From positions 1-35,081 of the IMG/VR virus record IMGVR_UViG_3300037558_003022: DNA of 35,081 nucleotides, one strand, 5' to 3'. The notes under the pieces were generated by a model. It was not told the DNA's origin, did not search any database, and saw only the letters and a program-made list of their open reading frames with translations. Of this stretch, positions 24,150-32,057 are shown in pieces. Position 1 is the first letter of the stretch, and each line of letters starts with the position of its first letter. The DNA is from a virus. The translations under genes and the position numbers were made by a program.

Positions 24150-24447
24150 GATTGCTCTCCTTCTGCAATTTGGCTTCCGCCTGTTTGCGCCAGTTTTGAA
24201 GTGCGCCCAGCAGGCAGCTGGTCGATCGCGCAGTCAGTCCGCACATGCGGATCTGGGCGCCCTGCCAGTCACGGCTGATCCGTGCGCCTGCCGCTTCCAG
24301 GGTCGCGCACACTTGCTCTTCCACTTCGTCGCGGCGGGCCACGAACCGCGTCCAATCGCTGCCGGTGCGGAAGGTGCCGACCCGCCTCAGCGGGGCGATC
24401 CCACGGCGCTCGACCAGCGTCAGCGCAGCCTTCAATTCGGCGTTCAT
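24136..24447 (-). CDS. Hypothetical early protein
   Basis: Protein of 103 residues, starting in an ATGA overlap with GemA and ending TAA. The sequence is basic and helical, with LVERRGIAPLRRVGTF and a WTRFVARRDEVEEQV segment. Two Cys residues are present but no metal motif. No family recognised; it may bind nucleic acid, as it is positively charged. Confidence 0.62.
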   Translation of the reverse strand: MNAELKAALTLVERRGIAPLRRVGTFRTGSDWTRFVARRDEVEEQVCATLEAAGARISRDWQGAQIRMCGLTARSTSCLLGALQNWRKQAEAKLQKESNRVRP

Positions 24448-25148
24448 GCTTCCGGCACCGGGTTGGCCAGCTCGCGCAACTTGTTGCCCAGGGCCTTGGC
24501 CAGGCGTCCGTAATCCTCGGCGCTGTATCCGCCCTCGGTCGCCGCCGTGTCGATACCGCACAGCCTCTTCGCCGCGATGTCCAGGTACCATTCGGCCGGA
24601 ACGTGGTTGCCGGCCTTCAGCTTGCCCAGGATCACTTCGCACAAGTGCATCTGCAGCTCTTTCGGGCTCAGCTTGTGCCCGTCATGCGCCGCGGTCTGTC
24701 GCCAGCCATGGCGCTGTGCCATCGCCTTCAGCGCCTCGATCAGCTTGTGGGCGTCGCGCTGGTTGGCCCAGCTCAGCCGCTCGCACTTCAGTTGGCGCCG
24801 GGCAAATGCCTCCAGCGCTTCCTCGGCAGGGTTCTGCACCACGCCCAGGTGATGCAGGCTGATCCACAATGCGCGCGCCTTGCGTGCCATCGGATGGGTC
24901 GCCGCTTTCTTTCCGGCGCGGGGCAGCGGCCTGAAGCCGATGGCTTTCATTCGCTCGATAACGCGCGCCAATTGTGCATCGGTGCAGTCGCCCGCGCTGC
25001 CGTGCCCGGTCTGTTCGAAAAGCAGTTGCCGATAATCGTCTTCGTCCATCGCCAGCTGCTTCTTGGCGACGTGGATCTTGGCCAGCATCGATCGGCGATG
25101 CTGGCTTGCGCGATCGAAGGTCGCAGCGCGTGCTGCCACGGCCGTCAT
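24444..25148 (-). CDS. gemA: GemA-like regulatory protein (DUF1018)
   Basis: Protein of 234 residues. The first part (MLAKIHVAKKQLAMDEDDYRQLL) and the later ARALWISLHHLGVV and YSAEDYGRLAKALGNKLR segments are typical of the DUF1018/GemA family of Mu (gp16). In Mu, GemA affects host gene expression and DNA supercoiling. Start from an ATGA overlap with the DnaA-like gene; the longer in-frame start is rejected because it lies inside that gene. Confidence 0.87.
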   Translation of the reverse strand: MTAVAARAATFDRASQHRRSMLAKIHVAKKQLAMDEDDYRQLLFEQTGHGSAGDCTDAQLARVIERMKAIGFRPLPRAGKKAATHPMARKARALWISLHHLGVVQNPAEEALEAFARRQLKCERLSWANQRDAHKLIEALKAMAQRHGWRQTAAHDGHKLSPKELQMHLCEVILGKLKAGNHVPAEWYLDIAAKRLCGIDTAATEGGYSAEDYGRLAKALGNKLRELANPVPEA

Positions 25149-25483
25149 GCCAGATCTCCACTGCGCTCGCGTTTGAATGCGGCGAAGCCCCTGCACAGGG
25201 CCACGAACCTTTCGTCGCGCTCGATCAGGCTATCGGCATTCACCGCGGAATTGATGATCGTCGCGTGATTGCGGCCGCCAAGCATCGTGCCGATGGCCGG
25301 GTAACTTGCTGGCGGGTTGCCCGTATGGTTGCGCATTATCCACGTGAACAGCGAACGCGCCCTCAGCAATGGGCGGACCCTGCGCTGGGAAGTCAGTTCG
25401 TGCCGATCGAGTTGGAGCTGTCTCTTGATATAGGCGAAAGCCAATTCGCCGATCCGGTAATCCTCTACGCCGATCTGTCGCAT
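25145..25483 (-). CDS. DnaA domain IV-like DNA-binding protein
   Basis: Protein of 112 residues. The C-terminal half has the DnaA DNA-binding signature: a helix with RARSLFTWIM, then SYPAIGTMLGGRNHATIINSAV with GGRNHATI replacing the usual GGRDHTTV. The ATPase and N-terminal DnaA domains are missing. It may bind DnaA boxes to recruit or block host replication, or serve as a local regulator. Such stand-alone domains occur in alphaproteobacterial transposable phages. It starts 1 base after the small membrane gene. Confidence 0.8.
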   Translation of the reverse strand: MRQIGVEDYRIGELAFAYIKRQLQLDRHELTSQRRVRPLLRARSLFTWIMRNHTGNPPASYPAIGTMLGGRNHATIINSAVNADSLIERDERFVALCRGFAAFKRERSGDLA

Positions 25484-25484
25484 T

Positions 25485-25637
25485 TCAGTTCTCCAGCATC
25501 GCCGCCAGCGCGACCAGGACGATCCCGCCGGCGGCTAGAATTGCGGGTAAGGCGATCGCCTCGCGGCGGGCGGCTGCTCGGCCTTCCTGCGCAACGAAAT
25601 CGGAGATCGCCCGGCGGATAAGTGCGGACATCGTCAT
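25485..25637 (-). CDS. Small membrane protein
   Basis: Protein of 50 residues in an ATGA overlap with the MuB-like stop. An amphipathic N-terminus (MTMSALIRRAISDF) is followed by basic residues and one membrane helix (about 30-47). No family recognised. Confidence 0.6.
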   Translation of the reverse strand: MTMSALIRRAISDFVAQEGRAAARREAIALPAILAAGGIVLVALAAMLEN

Positions 25638-26593
25638 GTTCCGACCGTGCGGCGGGAAAGCTGTGCCCAGGCATCCTGAACATGCTTCACATTCAGCTCG
25701 GCATGCTCTGAAATCGCCAGCATCTTCGCCAGCTCCAGCGTGAAGGTCACGCCGCGCAACGCGCCGGGCAGCTGCGCGATGCGGTGGATTTCGCGTGCGA
25801 TCGCCGGGTCCATGATCCCCCATGCATCCAGCAAGACGTCGACATCGTCTGGAAGCGGTCGGGACCGGACGATCGATTGCGCCACCCGGCTGAACAACTG
25901 GGCGAATGCAGCGGCGCGCGATCCACCGTCGATTTTCTGCTGCACCTGTTCGTTGCCCAACAGGGCGATGCCCATGCCAGTGGTGTCATGCCAGTGGCGC
26001 ACTTCCTCGATCGACTGGACGGTCAGATGCTGCGCTTCGTCAAGGATCAGCAGGGGGTCCTGCAGCTTGGATGCGCGATCCTTGATCTGCATCGACATGC
26101 TCTGGATGTCGCCCGGCGGGCTTGCGACGCCCATTGCATACAGCACTGCTCGCAACATGGCGCGAATGCCTGATGTCGCGGGGCTTATGGTGACCAGATA
26201 GACATTGGAATTGCAGCTCTCGAAATGCTTGGCGGTGATGCTCTTGCTCATCCCCGGGCCCATCGCGGCCATGGTGATCCTGCCCCGCTTGGCCCAGGTC
26301 AGCAGGCTGATCAGCTGCAGGCTGGTGGCTGTCGGATAGTAGTCTGGCAGCTCCACGGCCTTGCTGGCAGCGGCTGCTTTTGCCGCCAGCGTCTGGCGAT
26401 AGACGAAAACCTCTTCCGCGATCAGCTCGCCGGGCGCCCCATACTTGTTGTGGGCGAACAGGCTCAGCGTGCTGCCCGATCGGCCGATGCGCGCCTCCAG
26501 CTGCTTCCAGCTCAGGCCCGTTTCTTCCTTGTGCTGGTTCAGCCAGTTGCGCTGCTGCTCGACATCGATCTGCTGTTTCTTGGGATCGTTCAT
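25634..26593 (-). CDS. B: MuB-type AAA+ transposition target protein
   Basis: Protein of 319 residues. N-terminal helix-turn-helix (about 17-50, LSWKQLEARIGRSGSTLS) as in MuB, then an AAA+ core with a P-loop MGPGMSKS (111-118), Walker B LLILDEAQ (181-188) and sensor Asn214 (LLGN). The P-loop has Ser at the place usually held by Gly before Lys, which is unusual. The protein should bind target DNA, activate the transposase and give target immunity. It comes after the transposase with a strong inverted repeat between. Confidence 0.92.
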   Translation of the reverse strand: MNDPKKQQIDVEQQRNWLNQHKEETGLSWKQLEARIGRSGSTLSLFAHNKYGAPGELIAEEVFVYRQTLAAKAAAASKAVELPDYYPTATSLQLISLLTWAKRGRITMAAMGPGMSKSITAKHFESCNSNVYLVTISPATSGIRAMLRAVLYAMGVASPPGDIQSMSMQIKDRASKLQDPLLILDEAQHLTVQSIEEVRHWHDTTGMGIALLGNEQVQQKIDGGSRAAAFAQLFSRVAQSIVRSRPLPDDVDVLLDAWGIMDPAIAREIHRIAQLPGALRGVTFTLELAKMLAISEHAELNVKHVQDAWAQLSRRTVGT

Positions 26594-26623
26594 GCTACCC
26601 GTGTCTCCGTCCTTCGTTGGGCA

Positions 26624-26663
26624 CGGCGCACGGGGGCGGGTTCCAATCGATCCCCGTGCGCCG
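26624..26663. repeat. Perfect 12-base inverted repeat between transposase and B genes
   Basis: CGGCGCACGGGG (26624-26635) and CCCCGTGCGCCG (26652-26663) are exact complements around 16 bases. It lies between the transposase stop and the B gene start. No T-run follows, so a stable RNA hairpin that adjusts A/B ratio, or a protein site, are both possible. Confidence 0.6.
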
Positions 26664-26669
26664 ATCTCT

Positions 26670-28646
26670 TCATGTCTGGTTGTCGGTCACCAGGCGCAGC
26701 GCATTGAACACGCGCGTCTGGCGATCTTCCTGTTCTTCCTGATGCGGCTTCATCGCGGCGGCGGCCGCGCCCGCCGTTCCGCGATGGCGCGCAATGCGAA
26801 CCACTGACGGTTCCGGGGTGATCGGCTTCGGCGCATCGGGCTGAAGTGCGGCCACTTGATCAGCATCCAGCAGCTGCTGCGCCTCGATCGCGGCCTTTGT
26901 GGCCTTGCTGACATTGGCGGTCAGCTTGGCACTGCGCTTTGCGGCATCGGAATCGGAGAACCCGGTATCGGCGATAACCGGTGCAGTGCCCAAGAAGCGG
27001 CCTTCACGATCGTAAACGTGGATCTCGCTGTGCAGATTGTCCGGGTCGAACCTTACGGTGACCTTCTGCCCCGCAAGCGCGCCGATCTCGGTCGACCAGT
27101 AGCGATTGCCGAACAACGCGATCTCGCCCGTTGTTCGGTTCACCAGCTTCTGATCGGCAGCCAGCAAGGCCATGCGCAATTGCGCATCGTCGGCCTTCTT
27201 GATCGGCGCGATTGCATAGCTTTCGGCGAACGTCCGGTCGAAACTGCGCCCTTTGCACACTCCCCCGCGCCGGTTGGGCCGGGCGTTGTGATCGCGCACC
27301 CCGTTATCGACATGGGCGACAAACTCGTCCCATTCGATTGCACGGCTGCCGTAATTGTCGGGCTTCGCCACCGGGCTGTTGCCGGTATATGCACCTTCCA
27401 TGGCCGGATGCTTGGCGATCCGGTCGCACATGTCGCGAAATGCGCGTTCGATCGGCTTCGATTGGCCGCGATAAGGCAGGGCCCAGTGGATATCGATGCC
27501 CAGGCCGGTCAGCAGGCCCGTTGGATCTTCGTCGCGGATCTTGAATCGGAACCGGCTCTTCGCACCGCCGGTGATCCACTTGCTGGCAAAGCCGCGGCCG
27601 TTATCCAGTACGCAGGCCATGGGAATGCCGAACTCGCGGAACAGATCGGCGAACACCAGGCGCACCGCGGCGGCATTTTCGGTCAGCGACAGCCGCCAGG
27701 CCACCACCTTGCGGCTGTAGATATCCTGGATTGCCACCATGATCGGCCGGATCGGCTTGCCGGTTTCGGGCGATCGCACGAAAACGTCGAACTTGTGGCC
27801 GTCGATATTCACGCATTCCAGCGCATGCATGTCCGCAACCGAACGGCGCTGGGCAGGCTGTGCACGGCGCAGCGCTTCAGGCCCTTCGCGCTTCAGCTTC
27901 ACCACATCACGGGGCAGCTCGCGCTTCAGCCGCCTGCTGAATGTGCGCGCAGAAGGCATTGAGAGGCCTCTTTCCGCCGCGATTCTGGCCGTGCGATCGT
28001 AACAGCTGGTCAGCGTGGGCTGCGACGGGCGCAACCAGTCGCTCTTGAACACGGTCCACAGACCTTCATCGATCTCCGCTTCCGATCCGCCGCCTTTGCG
28101 GCGTGGGGCCAGCGCAGGCAGTCGGTTGGCTGCATCGATTCCGTCCACCGCGCGCAGCCAGTTCCACAGCGTCGCCTTGCCGACCGATCGTTCCGCTGCA
28201 ATTTCGGCTACTGCGGCAGTCTTCGTCGCCCCGGCAGCCACCAAAACTTCGATCTCGCACACGATATCCAGTCGGAACTGGGCGACTTCACGCACCTTGG
28301 CGGTTTGCTGTTCGAACCAGCGCCAGCCATGACGATCTTCGCTGCGTTTCTCGCTTATCTGCGGCTTCGCGATCAGGCCGCGGCGCGCTAGCTCCAACTG
28401 GACCGCAGGGGGAAGCAGCGACGCGTGAAATTCATGGCCACCGCCATGCCCGCGCCGCGGCCTCACCAGCAGGCCTCCATCGGCATCCGCTTTGCTGTAC
28501 CAGCGTTCCTCCTTCGCGCGCCGGGCGATAGATCGCTTGTCGCCTGGCAAACCGGGCAATGCCATCTCGGCAAGGTCCGCGGCAGAGAACCAGGGCGAAT
28601 CCTGCGGCGCATCCGGCGCTAATCGTCTTGCCTGTCCGGTCCCCAC
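26670..28646 (-). CDS. A: MuA-type DDE transposase
   Basis: Protein of 658 residues. The N-terminus (20-80) is a MuA end-binding type winged helix (WFSAADLAEMALPGLPGDKRSI). The catalytic triad is Asp282 (NIDGHKF), Asp348 (VLDNGRGF) and Glu400 (KPIERAF); spacing is close to MuA. A beta-barrel (about 515-560, with FGNRYWS) and a basic C-terminal helix region complete it. It cuts and joins phage ends for replicative transposition. The start is GTG directly after the upstream stop, with GAGAGG upstream. It is likely under early-promoter control by repressor and Ner. Confidence 0.97.
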   Translation of the reverse strand: MGTGQARRLAPDAPQDSPWFSAADLAEMALPGLPGDKRSIARRAKEERWYSKADADGGLLVRPRRGHGGGHEFHASLLPPAVQLELARRGLIAKPQISEKRSEDRHGWRWFEQQTAKVREVAQFRLDIVCEIEVLVAAGATKTAAVAEIAAERSVGKATLWNWLRAVDGIDAANRLPALAPRRKGGGSEAEIDEGLWTVFKSDWLRPSQPTLTSCYDRTARIAAERGLSMPSARTFSRRLKRELPRDVVKLKREGPEALRRAQPAQRRSVADMHALECVNIDGHKFDVFVRSPETGKPIRPIMVAIQDIYSRKVVAWRLSLTENAAAVRLVFADLFREFGIPMACVLDNGRGFASKWITGGAKSRFRFKIRDEDPTGLLTGLGIDIHWALPYRGQSKPIERAFRDMCDRIAKHPAMEGAYTGNSPVAKPDNYGSRAIEWDEFVAHVDNGVRDHNARPNRRGGVCKGRSFDRTFAESYAIAPIKKADDAQLRMALLAADQKLVNRTTGEIALFGNRYWSTEIGALAGQKVTVRFDPDNLHSEIHVYDREGRFLGTAPVIADTGFSDSDAAKRSAKLTANVSKATKAAIEAQQLLDADQVAALQPDAPKPITPEPSVVRIARHRGTAGAAAAAMKPHQEEQEDRQTRVFNALRLVTDNQT

Positions 28647-29099
28647 CTATTTGTCCTCTCGTATGGTCTGTGTCGTTCCCGACAGGCCGCGCTTTTCCGC
28701 CTGAAGATCGCGGATCAGCAGGTCGATCTGGCCCAGGCGCGCGGTGCGCACTTCCTCGCCCACCAGCAGCGCCGCTCCGATCTCGCGCATCAGCGGATCC
28801 AGCAGGTCCTGCCTGCTGGTCACCACGGCCAGCGCCAGCAGGCGGCTCATCGGCACCCGGTGTTCGATCCGTGCCGGGCTCGAATAGGCATCCAGCATCG
28901 CCCGGCTGATCGGTTCATCCAGCAACACGCTCATTTCGGCCGCGATCACTTCGCGCGTGCGCGGATCAGTATTCAGCATGGTGCCCACGGTCTCGTTGAT
29001 GCGGCGCTCCAGACCCGCCAGCTCGGCTCGGCCGCGGCGGGGTGCGGGCGCTTCGAAATCGAACGCCACCTGGTCGGGATGGGCCTTGGCCTTAGGCAT
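28647..29099 (-). CDS. Conserved hypothetical gene before the transposase
   Basis: Protein of 150 residues, largely helical. Its RRINETVGTMLNTDPRTREVIAAEM, YSSPARIEHRVPMSRLLAL and LIRDLQAEKRGL segments look conserved, and it sits directly before the transposase. Function unknown; a DNA-binding or transposition accessory role is only a guess from position. The start follows GGAAGGGCGGG and overlaps a tiny upstream reading frame by 8 bases. Confidence 0.65.
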   Translation of the reverse strand: MPKAKAHPDQVAFDFEAPAPRRGRAELAGLERRINETVGTMLNTDPRTREVIAAEMSVLLDEPISRAMLDAYSSPARIEHRVPMSRLLALAVVTSRQDLLDPLMREIGAALLVGEEVRTARLGQIDLLIRDLQAEKRGLSGTTQTIREDK

Positions 29100-29172
29100 T
29101 GTTCGCCCGCCCTTCCGCCGTTGGTCCGGCGTATGCTGTCTCGAGCTGTTGGATCGCGACCCGGCTTTTCAC
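29092..29172 (-). CDS. Possible 26-residue peptide
   Basis: A GTG in a GTGA overlap with the preceding stop, with GGAGAGG 5-6 bases upstream, opens 26 codons ending TAA inside the next gene's start. The chain of overlaps supports it; its shortness argues against it. No family recognised. Confidence 0.35.
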   Translation of the reverse strand: MKSRVAIQQLETAYAGPTAEGRANNA

Positions 29173-29315
29173 CGATTGCCTCTCCAGCTCTCGGCCAGCT
29201 GCTCCATCGCGCTGGGCACAGTGTTCAGATCGATCCGGAACTCGTTCCGCGGGTGGCGCTTGGAACGGCTGCAGTCGGTAGCGCCGGTTTTCTCCCTCTG
29301 GTTTGCCTTGGCCAT
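29169..29315 (-). CDS. Small basic protein
   Basis: Protein of 48 residues from the ATG in a TGATG overlap with the upstream stop. The N-terminal half is Lys/Arg-rich (MAKANQREKTG, SRSKRHPRNEF) and the rest is a short helix. Too small for a family call; it may bind nucleic acid. Confidence 0.5.
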   Translation of the reverse strand: MAKANQREKTGATDCSRSKRHPRNEFRIDLNTVPSAMEQLAESWRGNR

Positions 29316-29623
29316 CACATTGCCCACCATGCGCAAAGGGCGGTGGTTTCGATCGCGATAGCCACCAGTGCCCAGGTGAACGCGCCATTCACATGGCCAT
29401 CGTCCGCGGCCTCTGCCGGCATTTGGCGTGCTTCGGCAAAATACGGGTCCGCTTCCAGATACTCGCCGGCATTGTCGCGCATGTCGCGGCTCCCCTGGCG
29501 GTAATGGTCCAGGATCTTCGCCCACTTCACGGGGTCGGTCACCGTCGCCCCCAGCGGCAGCTCGCGCTCCAGGGCAAACCCGTGCAGGCTGGCGCATGCG
29601 AATTGGTTTGGCGTTTCGGCCAT
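29315..29623 (-). CDS. Hypothetical protein with C-terminal membrane helix
   Basis: Protein of 102 residues. The ATG at 29623 follows GGGAGGAAAA, which decides the start over a longer frame. A soluble N-terminal part (DPVKWAKILDHYRQGS) is followed by a hydrophobic C-terminal helix (about 80-101, FTWALVAIAIETTALCAWWAM). It is probably tail-anchored in the membrane. No family recognised. Confidence 0.6.
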   Translation of the reverse strand: MAETPNQFACASLHGFALERELPLGATVTDPVKWAKILDHYRQGSRDMRDNAGEYLEADPYFAEARQMPAEAADDGHVNGAFTWALVAIAIETTALCAWWAM

Positions 29624-29625
29624 GG

Positions 29626-29859
29626 TCAATTTTCCTCCCACCAATATGGTTTCTTGGATGCCTCGGGCGTCGCGATCGGCGCGGGGGCCACGCATTCCGC
29701 CCGGTGCTTTTCAGCCATCCTGTTCTGCAGCGTGCGTGCGCGATCGCGGGCAGCCTGCAGCTTCAATTCCAGGTCTGCCTCTCGCGGGGTGATCCCGCGC
29801 TGCAGCCCGTATTCGAAGCATTTGCGGTGGTGGCGCAGCTGTTCGGCGCGGGTCGGCAT
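29626..29859 (-). CDS. Small helical early protein
   Basis: Protein of 77 residues from the ATG in a TGATG overlap. It is a charged helix (MPTRAEQLRHHRKCFEYGLQ, then a coiled coil) with an Ala/Pro linker and a C-terminal KKPYWWEE. No family recognised. Confidence 0.58.
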   Translation of the reverse strand: MPTRAEQLRHHRKCFEYGLQRGITPREADLELKLQAARDRARTLQNRMAEKHRAECVAPAPIATPEASKKPYWWEEN

Positions 29860-30083
29860 CACGGGTGCCCTCCTGCCGCGATCACGGCCGCCGCCAGTTG
29901 GGCGCTGCCCCGTTCCAGCGCAGCAACCGTCAGCCGATCCTCGGCCATGCTCCAATTGAAGCTACGCACAGCGTTCTGCACTGCGCGCTTCGGCAGGTTC
30001 AGGTCCGCTGCAATCTCGATTGGCTTGCATCCGGCGTCGGACAGCTCGAAAATGTGTCTCTCGAACGGCTCGAGGTCGATCAT
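29859..30083 (-). CDS. Small helix-turn-helix protein
   Basis: Protein of 74 residues. HIFELSDAGCKPIEIAADLNLPKRAVQNAVRSF (10-42) fits a sigma-region-4-like or MarR-like helix-turn-helix. The rest is a short Ala-rich helix. It starts in an ATGA overlap with the LexA-like gene. It may be an early regulator or a DNA-packaging adaptor; no family could be named. Confidence 0.62.
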   Translation of the reverse strand: MIDLEPFERHIFELSDAGCKPIEIAADLNLPKRAVQNAVRSFNWSMAEDRLTVAALERGSAQLAAAVIAAGGHP

Positions 30084-30358
30084 CGTACACCTCCGATCGG
30101 GACAGCCCGCAGCGGTGCTCCATCGGGCGCGCGAGGCAGGGGAATCTGGGCAAGAATTTCGATTGATCGCGCCACGCCGGGAGTCGTACGGATCGCACCT
30201 CGCTCTTCCAGCGCAGTGATCTGCCTATGAACGGAACTGCGGTTTGCTAGGCCGAGGCCGCGCGCAATCTCTTCCATAGTCGGCGCGAAGCCGTTGGCTT
30301 CGATCGATCCGGCGATGAAGCGCAGCGTTTCGCGTTGCGTTGGGGTCAGCGCCAGCAT
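30080..30358 (-). CDS. Stand-alone LexA-type winged-helix protein
   Basis: Protein of 92 residues. LTPTQRETLRFIAGSIEANGFAPTMEEIARGLGLANRSSVHRQITALEERGAI matches the LexA N-terminal DNA-binding domain throughout (helix-turn-helix about 28-50). The LexA dimerisation and autoprotease domain is missing and the last 25 residues are Pro-rich. It starts in a TGATG overlap with the methyltransferase stop. It may bind SOS-like operators without being cleaved, or act as an early regulator. Confidence 0.78.
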   Translation of the reverse strand: MLALTPTQRETLRFIAGSIEANGFAPTMEEIARGLGLANRSSVHRQITALEERGAIRTTPGVARSIEILAQIPLPRAPDGAPLRAVPIGGVR

Positions 30359-31047
30359 CACGCGATCCCCTTGATCGGTGCGATCGGCTCGCTCAGCTTG
30401 GGCAGCCAGATGGTCCGCGTCTGCCCGGGTTTGGTCGGGCGCATGGTGTCCCAGACCACCCAGCAGTAATCGATCATTCCGCCACGAAAGGCGCGATTGC
30501 CCATCGCTGCGATGCGATCGCCCGGCGGCATGCTCGGGCGCTGGGTCAGGTGCAGGATGGCCTGCGGGGGATGGTCGGCTGCGAACAGGTTGAAGCGAGC
30601 CTGGCTGCTCAGCCACTTGTTCGGCATGAGGAAGCACACGCGCCCGTCGGCAAGGCTCATTGCCTTGCGCGCGAAATCCTCTGCGATCCCTTTGATATAG
30701 CTGTAAGGCGGGTTGCAGATGATGCTGCACGTGCCCGGCGCCTTCGTCTGGTGCAGGAAGTTTCCGCTGAACCAGCGCGGCCGCGCCAGATCCGGGCAGG
30801 CGTCGAACTGCTCCCAGGCGAAATTGTCGACTAGGTCTGACCCATAAGTTTGCAGGCCCAGTTCCCAGGCCGCCTGCAGCGTATTGCCCAAGCCGCAGCT
30901 CGGATCCCAGACGCCATGACCTAGGGCTCGCTCGCGTTCGAAATCGCCAAGGGCGGCAGCCAGCTGGCGCGCGCACCAGATTTCGTCGACATACCAGTCC
31001 AGCGGATGGCGCTTGGCATGCCGGCCGGATGAAATCTCACCGCGCAT
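30358..31047 (-). CDS. DNA N6-adenine methyltransferase-like protein
   Basis: Protein of 229 residues from the ATG in a TGATG overlap with the ParB-like stop; GAGGGGAA is upstream. Motif I is DPSCGLG (48-54) for S-adenosylmethionine, motif IV is NPPY (112-115), and the order I then IV without a large recognition domain fits a small gamma-type or phage adenine methyltransferase. It probably marks phage DNA against host restriction; target unknown. No matching restriction gene is seen. Confidence 0.82.
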   Translation of the reverse strand: MRGEISSGRHAKRHPLDWYVDEIWCARQLAAALGDFERERALGHGVWDPSCGLGNTLQAAWELGLQTYGSDLVDNFAWEQFDACPDLARPRWFSGNFLHQTKAPGTCSIICNPPYSYIKGIAEDFARKAMSLADGRVCFLMPNKWLSSQARFNLFAADHPPQAILHLTQRPSMPPGDRIAAMGNRAFRGGMIDYCWVVWDTMRPTKPGQTRTIWLPKLSEPIAPIKGIA

Positions 31048-32057
31048 CACAGCTTCCCCTCTTCGGCCATGCGAAAGGCGATTGTGTTTGGCGGGAATTT
31101 AGGATCGGGCTCTCGCAGCAGCTCCCTGAGAACATCGCGTTCTTCGTGGGTGAATTGCTTGTAGAGTTCCGGCAGCAGGCGCTTGCGCTCGGCGCGGCCA
31201 AGTCGGGACCACCCGCCCTTGATCTGGTCGTAGAACTTCTGGTGGGCAGCCGGGGCTGGGCCCTCGGGCCGATCGATCCCGGCCTGCACCCGCGCCTCGT
31301 CCGCACTCAGCTCGCTATCCGCCAGCAGCGCCTCGATCACCGCGCGCCGATGCAGTTCGTCCGGTACCGCGCAGATCTTCTTCAGCTGGCTGGCGTTCTC
31401 GCCCACCACCGGATGCTTCGCCAGCGCTTCGATCAGGTCGGGGAACGGCTCGATCAGCAGGCGGAATAGCGAAAGATCACGCCGGATTGTTCGGCGGTCT
31501 AAGCCAAGCGCGTCGGCAACCGATTCCTGCCAACTGTATGCTGCGGACATCTTGTCCGCAGCATCGTCAGCCTCCTGCTGAAGCACTTGGTCGGCAGTAG
31601 TCTCCTTATCTTTTACACGCTGCCAACGCGCCTTCGCTCCAAGCTGGTGCTGCTTCAGATCGCCATGCTCTCGCGCGATGCGATCCTGCGCGGCCTGGAC
31701 CAGTGCCGCGGTGAATTTCGCGCGCTCGATCGGCCCCAGCGGGCGGCGGTGCAAATTCTCGCTGGCTTCCAGGTCGGCCAAGTCTTCGGCTTGGCCTTGG
31801 ACTTCCAGCGCATAGACCTGGATGCCTTCCATTTCGCACCCGCGCAGGCGATGCAGGCCGGTCACCAGTTTCCACGGCTGGTTGCCCTTGCGCGGCTGCA
31901 CCTTGATCGGGTCGCGCTGGCCATCCACCGCGATCAGGCGCCCCAGTGCCGTGGCCTTGTCCTCGTGATAGAAGCCGATGCGGTCCGGCACGAAGATCTC
32001 GGCCGGGTCCAGCGCCATCACCTGCGCATTGGCGAAGAACGGCGGGTGGCTGCTCAT
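31047..32057 (-). CDS. ParB-like nuclease/CTPase-fold protein
   Basis: Protein of 336 residues. The N-terminal ParB/Srx-like fold shows DGQRDPIKVQP, WKLVTGLHRLRGC (GxHRxxxC block near residue 70) and ASENLHRRPLGPIERAKF. A middle helix-turn-helix follows (ESVADALGLDRRTIRRDLSLF, about 185-205). The last 130 residues are helical. Roles could be DNA segregation, a gene regulator or an early-DNA-modifying accessory factor. GGAGGTGA lies 5 bases before the ATG, preceded by a perfect 10-base hairpin. Confidence 0.84.
   Translation of the reverse strand: MSSHPPFFANAQVMALDPAEIFVPDRIGFYHEDKATALGRLIAVDGQRDPIKVQPRKGNQPWKLVTGLHRLRGCEMEGIQVYALEVQGQAEDLADLEASENLHRRPLGPIERAKFTAALVQAAQDRIAREHGDLKQHQLGAKARWQRVKDKETTADQVLQQEADDAADKMSAAYSWQESVADALGLDRRTIRRDLSLFRLLIEPFPDLIEALAKHPVVGENASQLKKICAVPDELHRRAVIEALLADSELSADEARVQAGIDRPEGPAPAAHQKFYDQIKGGWSRLGRAERKRLLPELYKQFTHEERDVLRELLREPDPKFPPNTIAFRMAEEGKL
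32045..32057. repeat. Direct repeat copy 1 at a start codon
   Basis: GGTGGCTGCTCAT recurs exactly at 32446-32458, 401 bases away. On the coding strand each copy is a start codon followed by Ser-Ser-His codons, and both are preceded by a GAGGT ribosome-site sequence. Segment between the copies holds a hairpin and a rightward gene. Confidence 0.6.

Noticed and set aside
28103-28531. Rightward frames opposite the transposase
   Set aside because: Shadows; transposase has a complete DDE core on the other strand.
30358-31047. Mom-type DNA modification gene
   Set aside because: The protein has SAM-methyltransferase motifs (DPxCGxG and NPPY), not the acyltransferase-like Mom fold.
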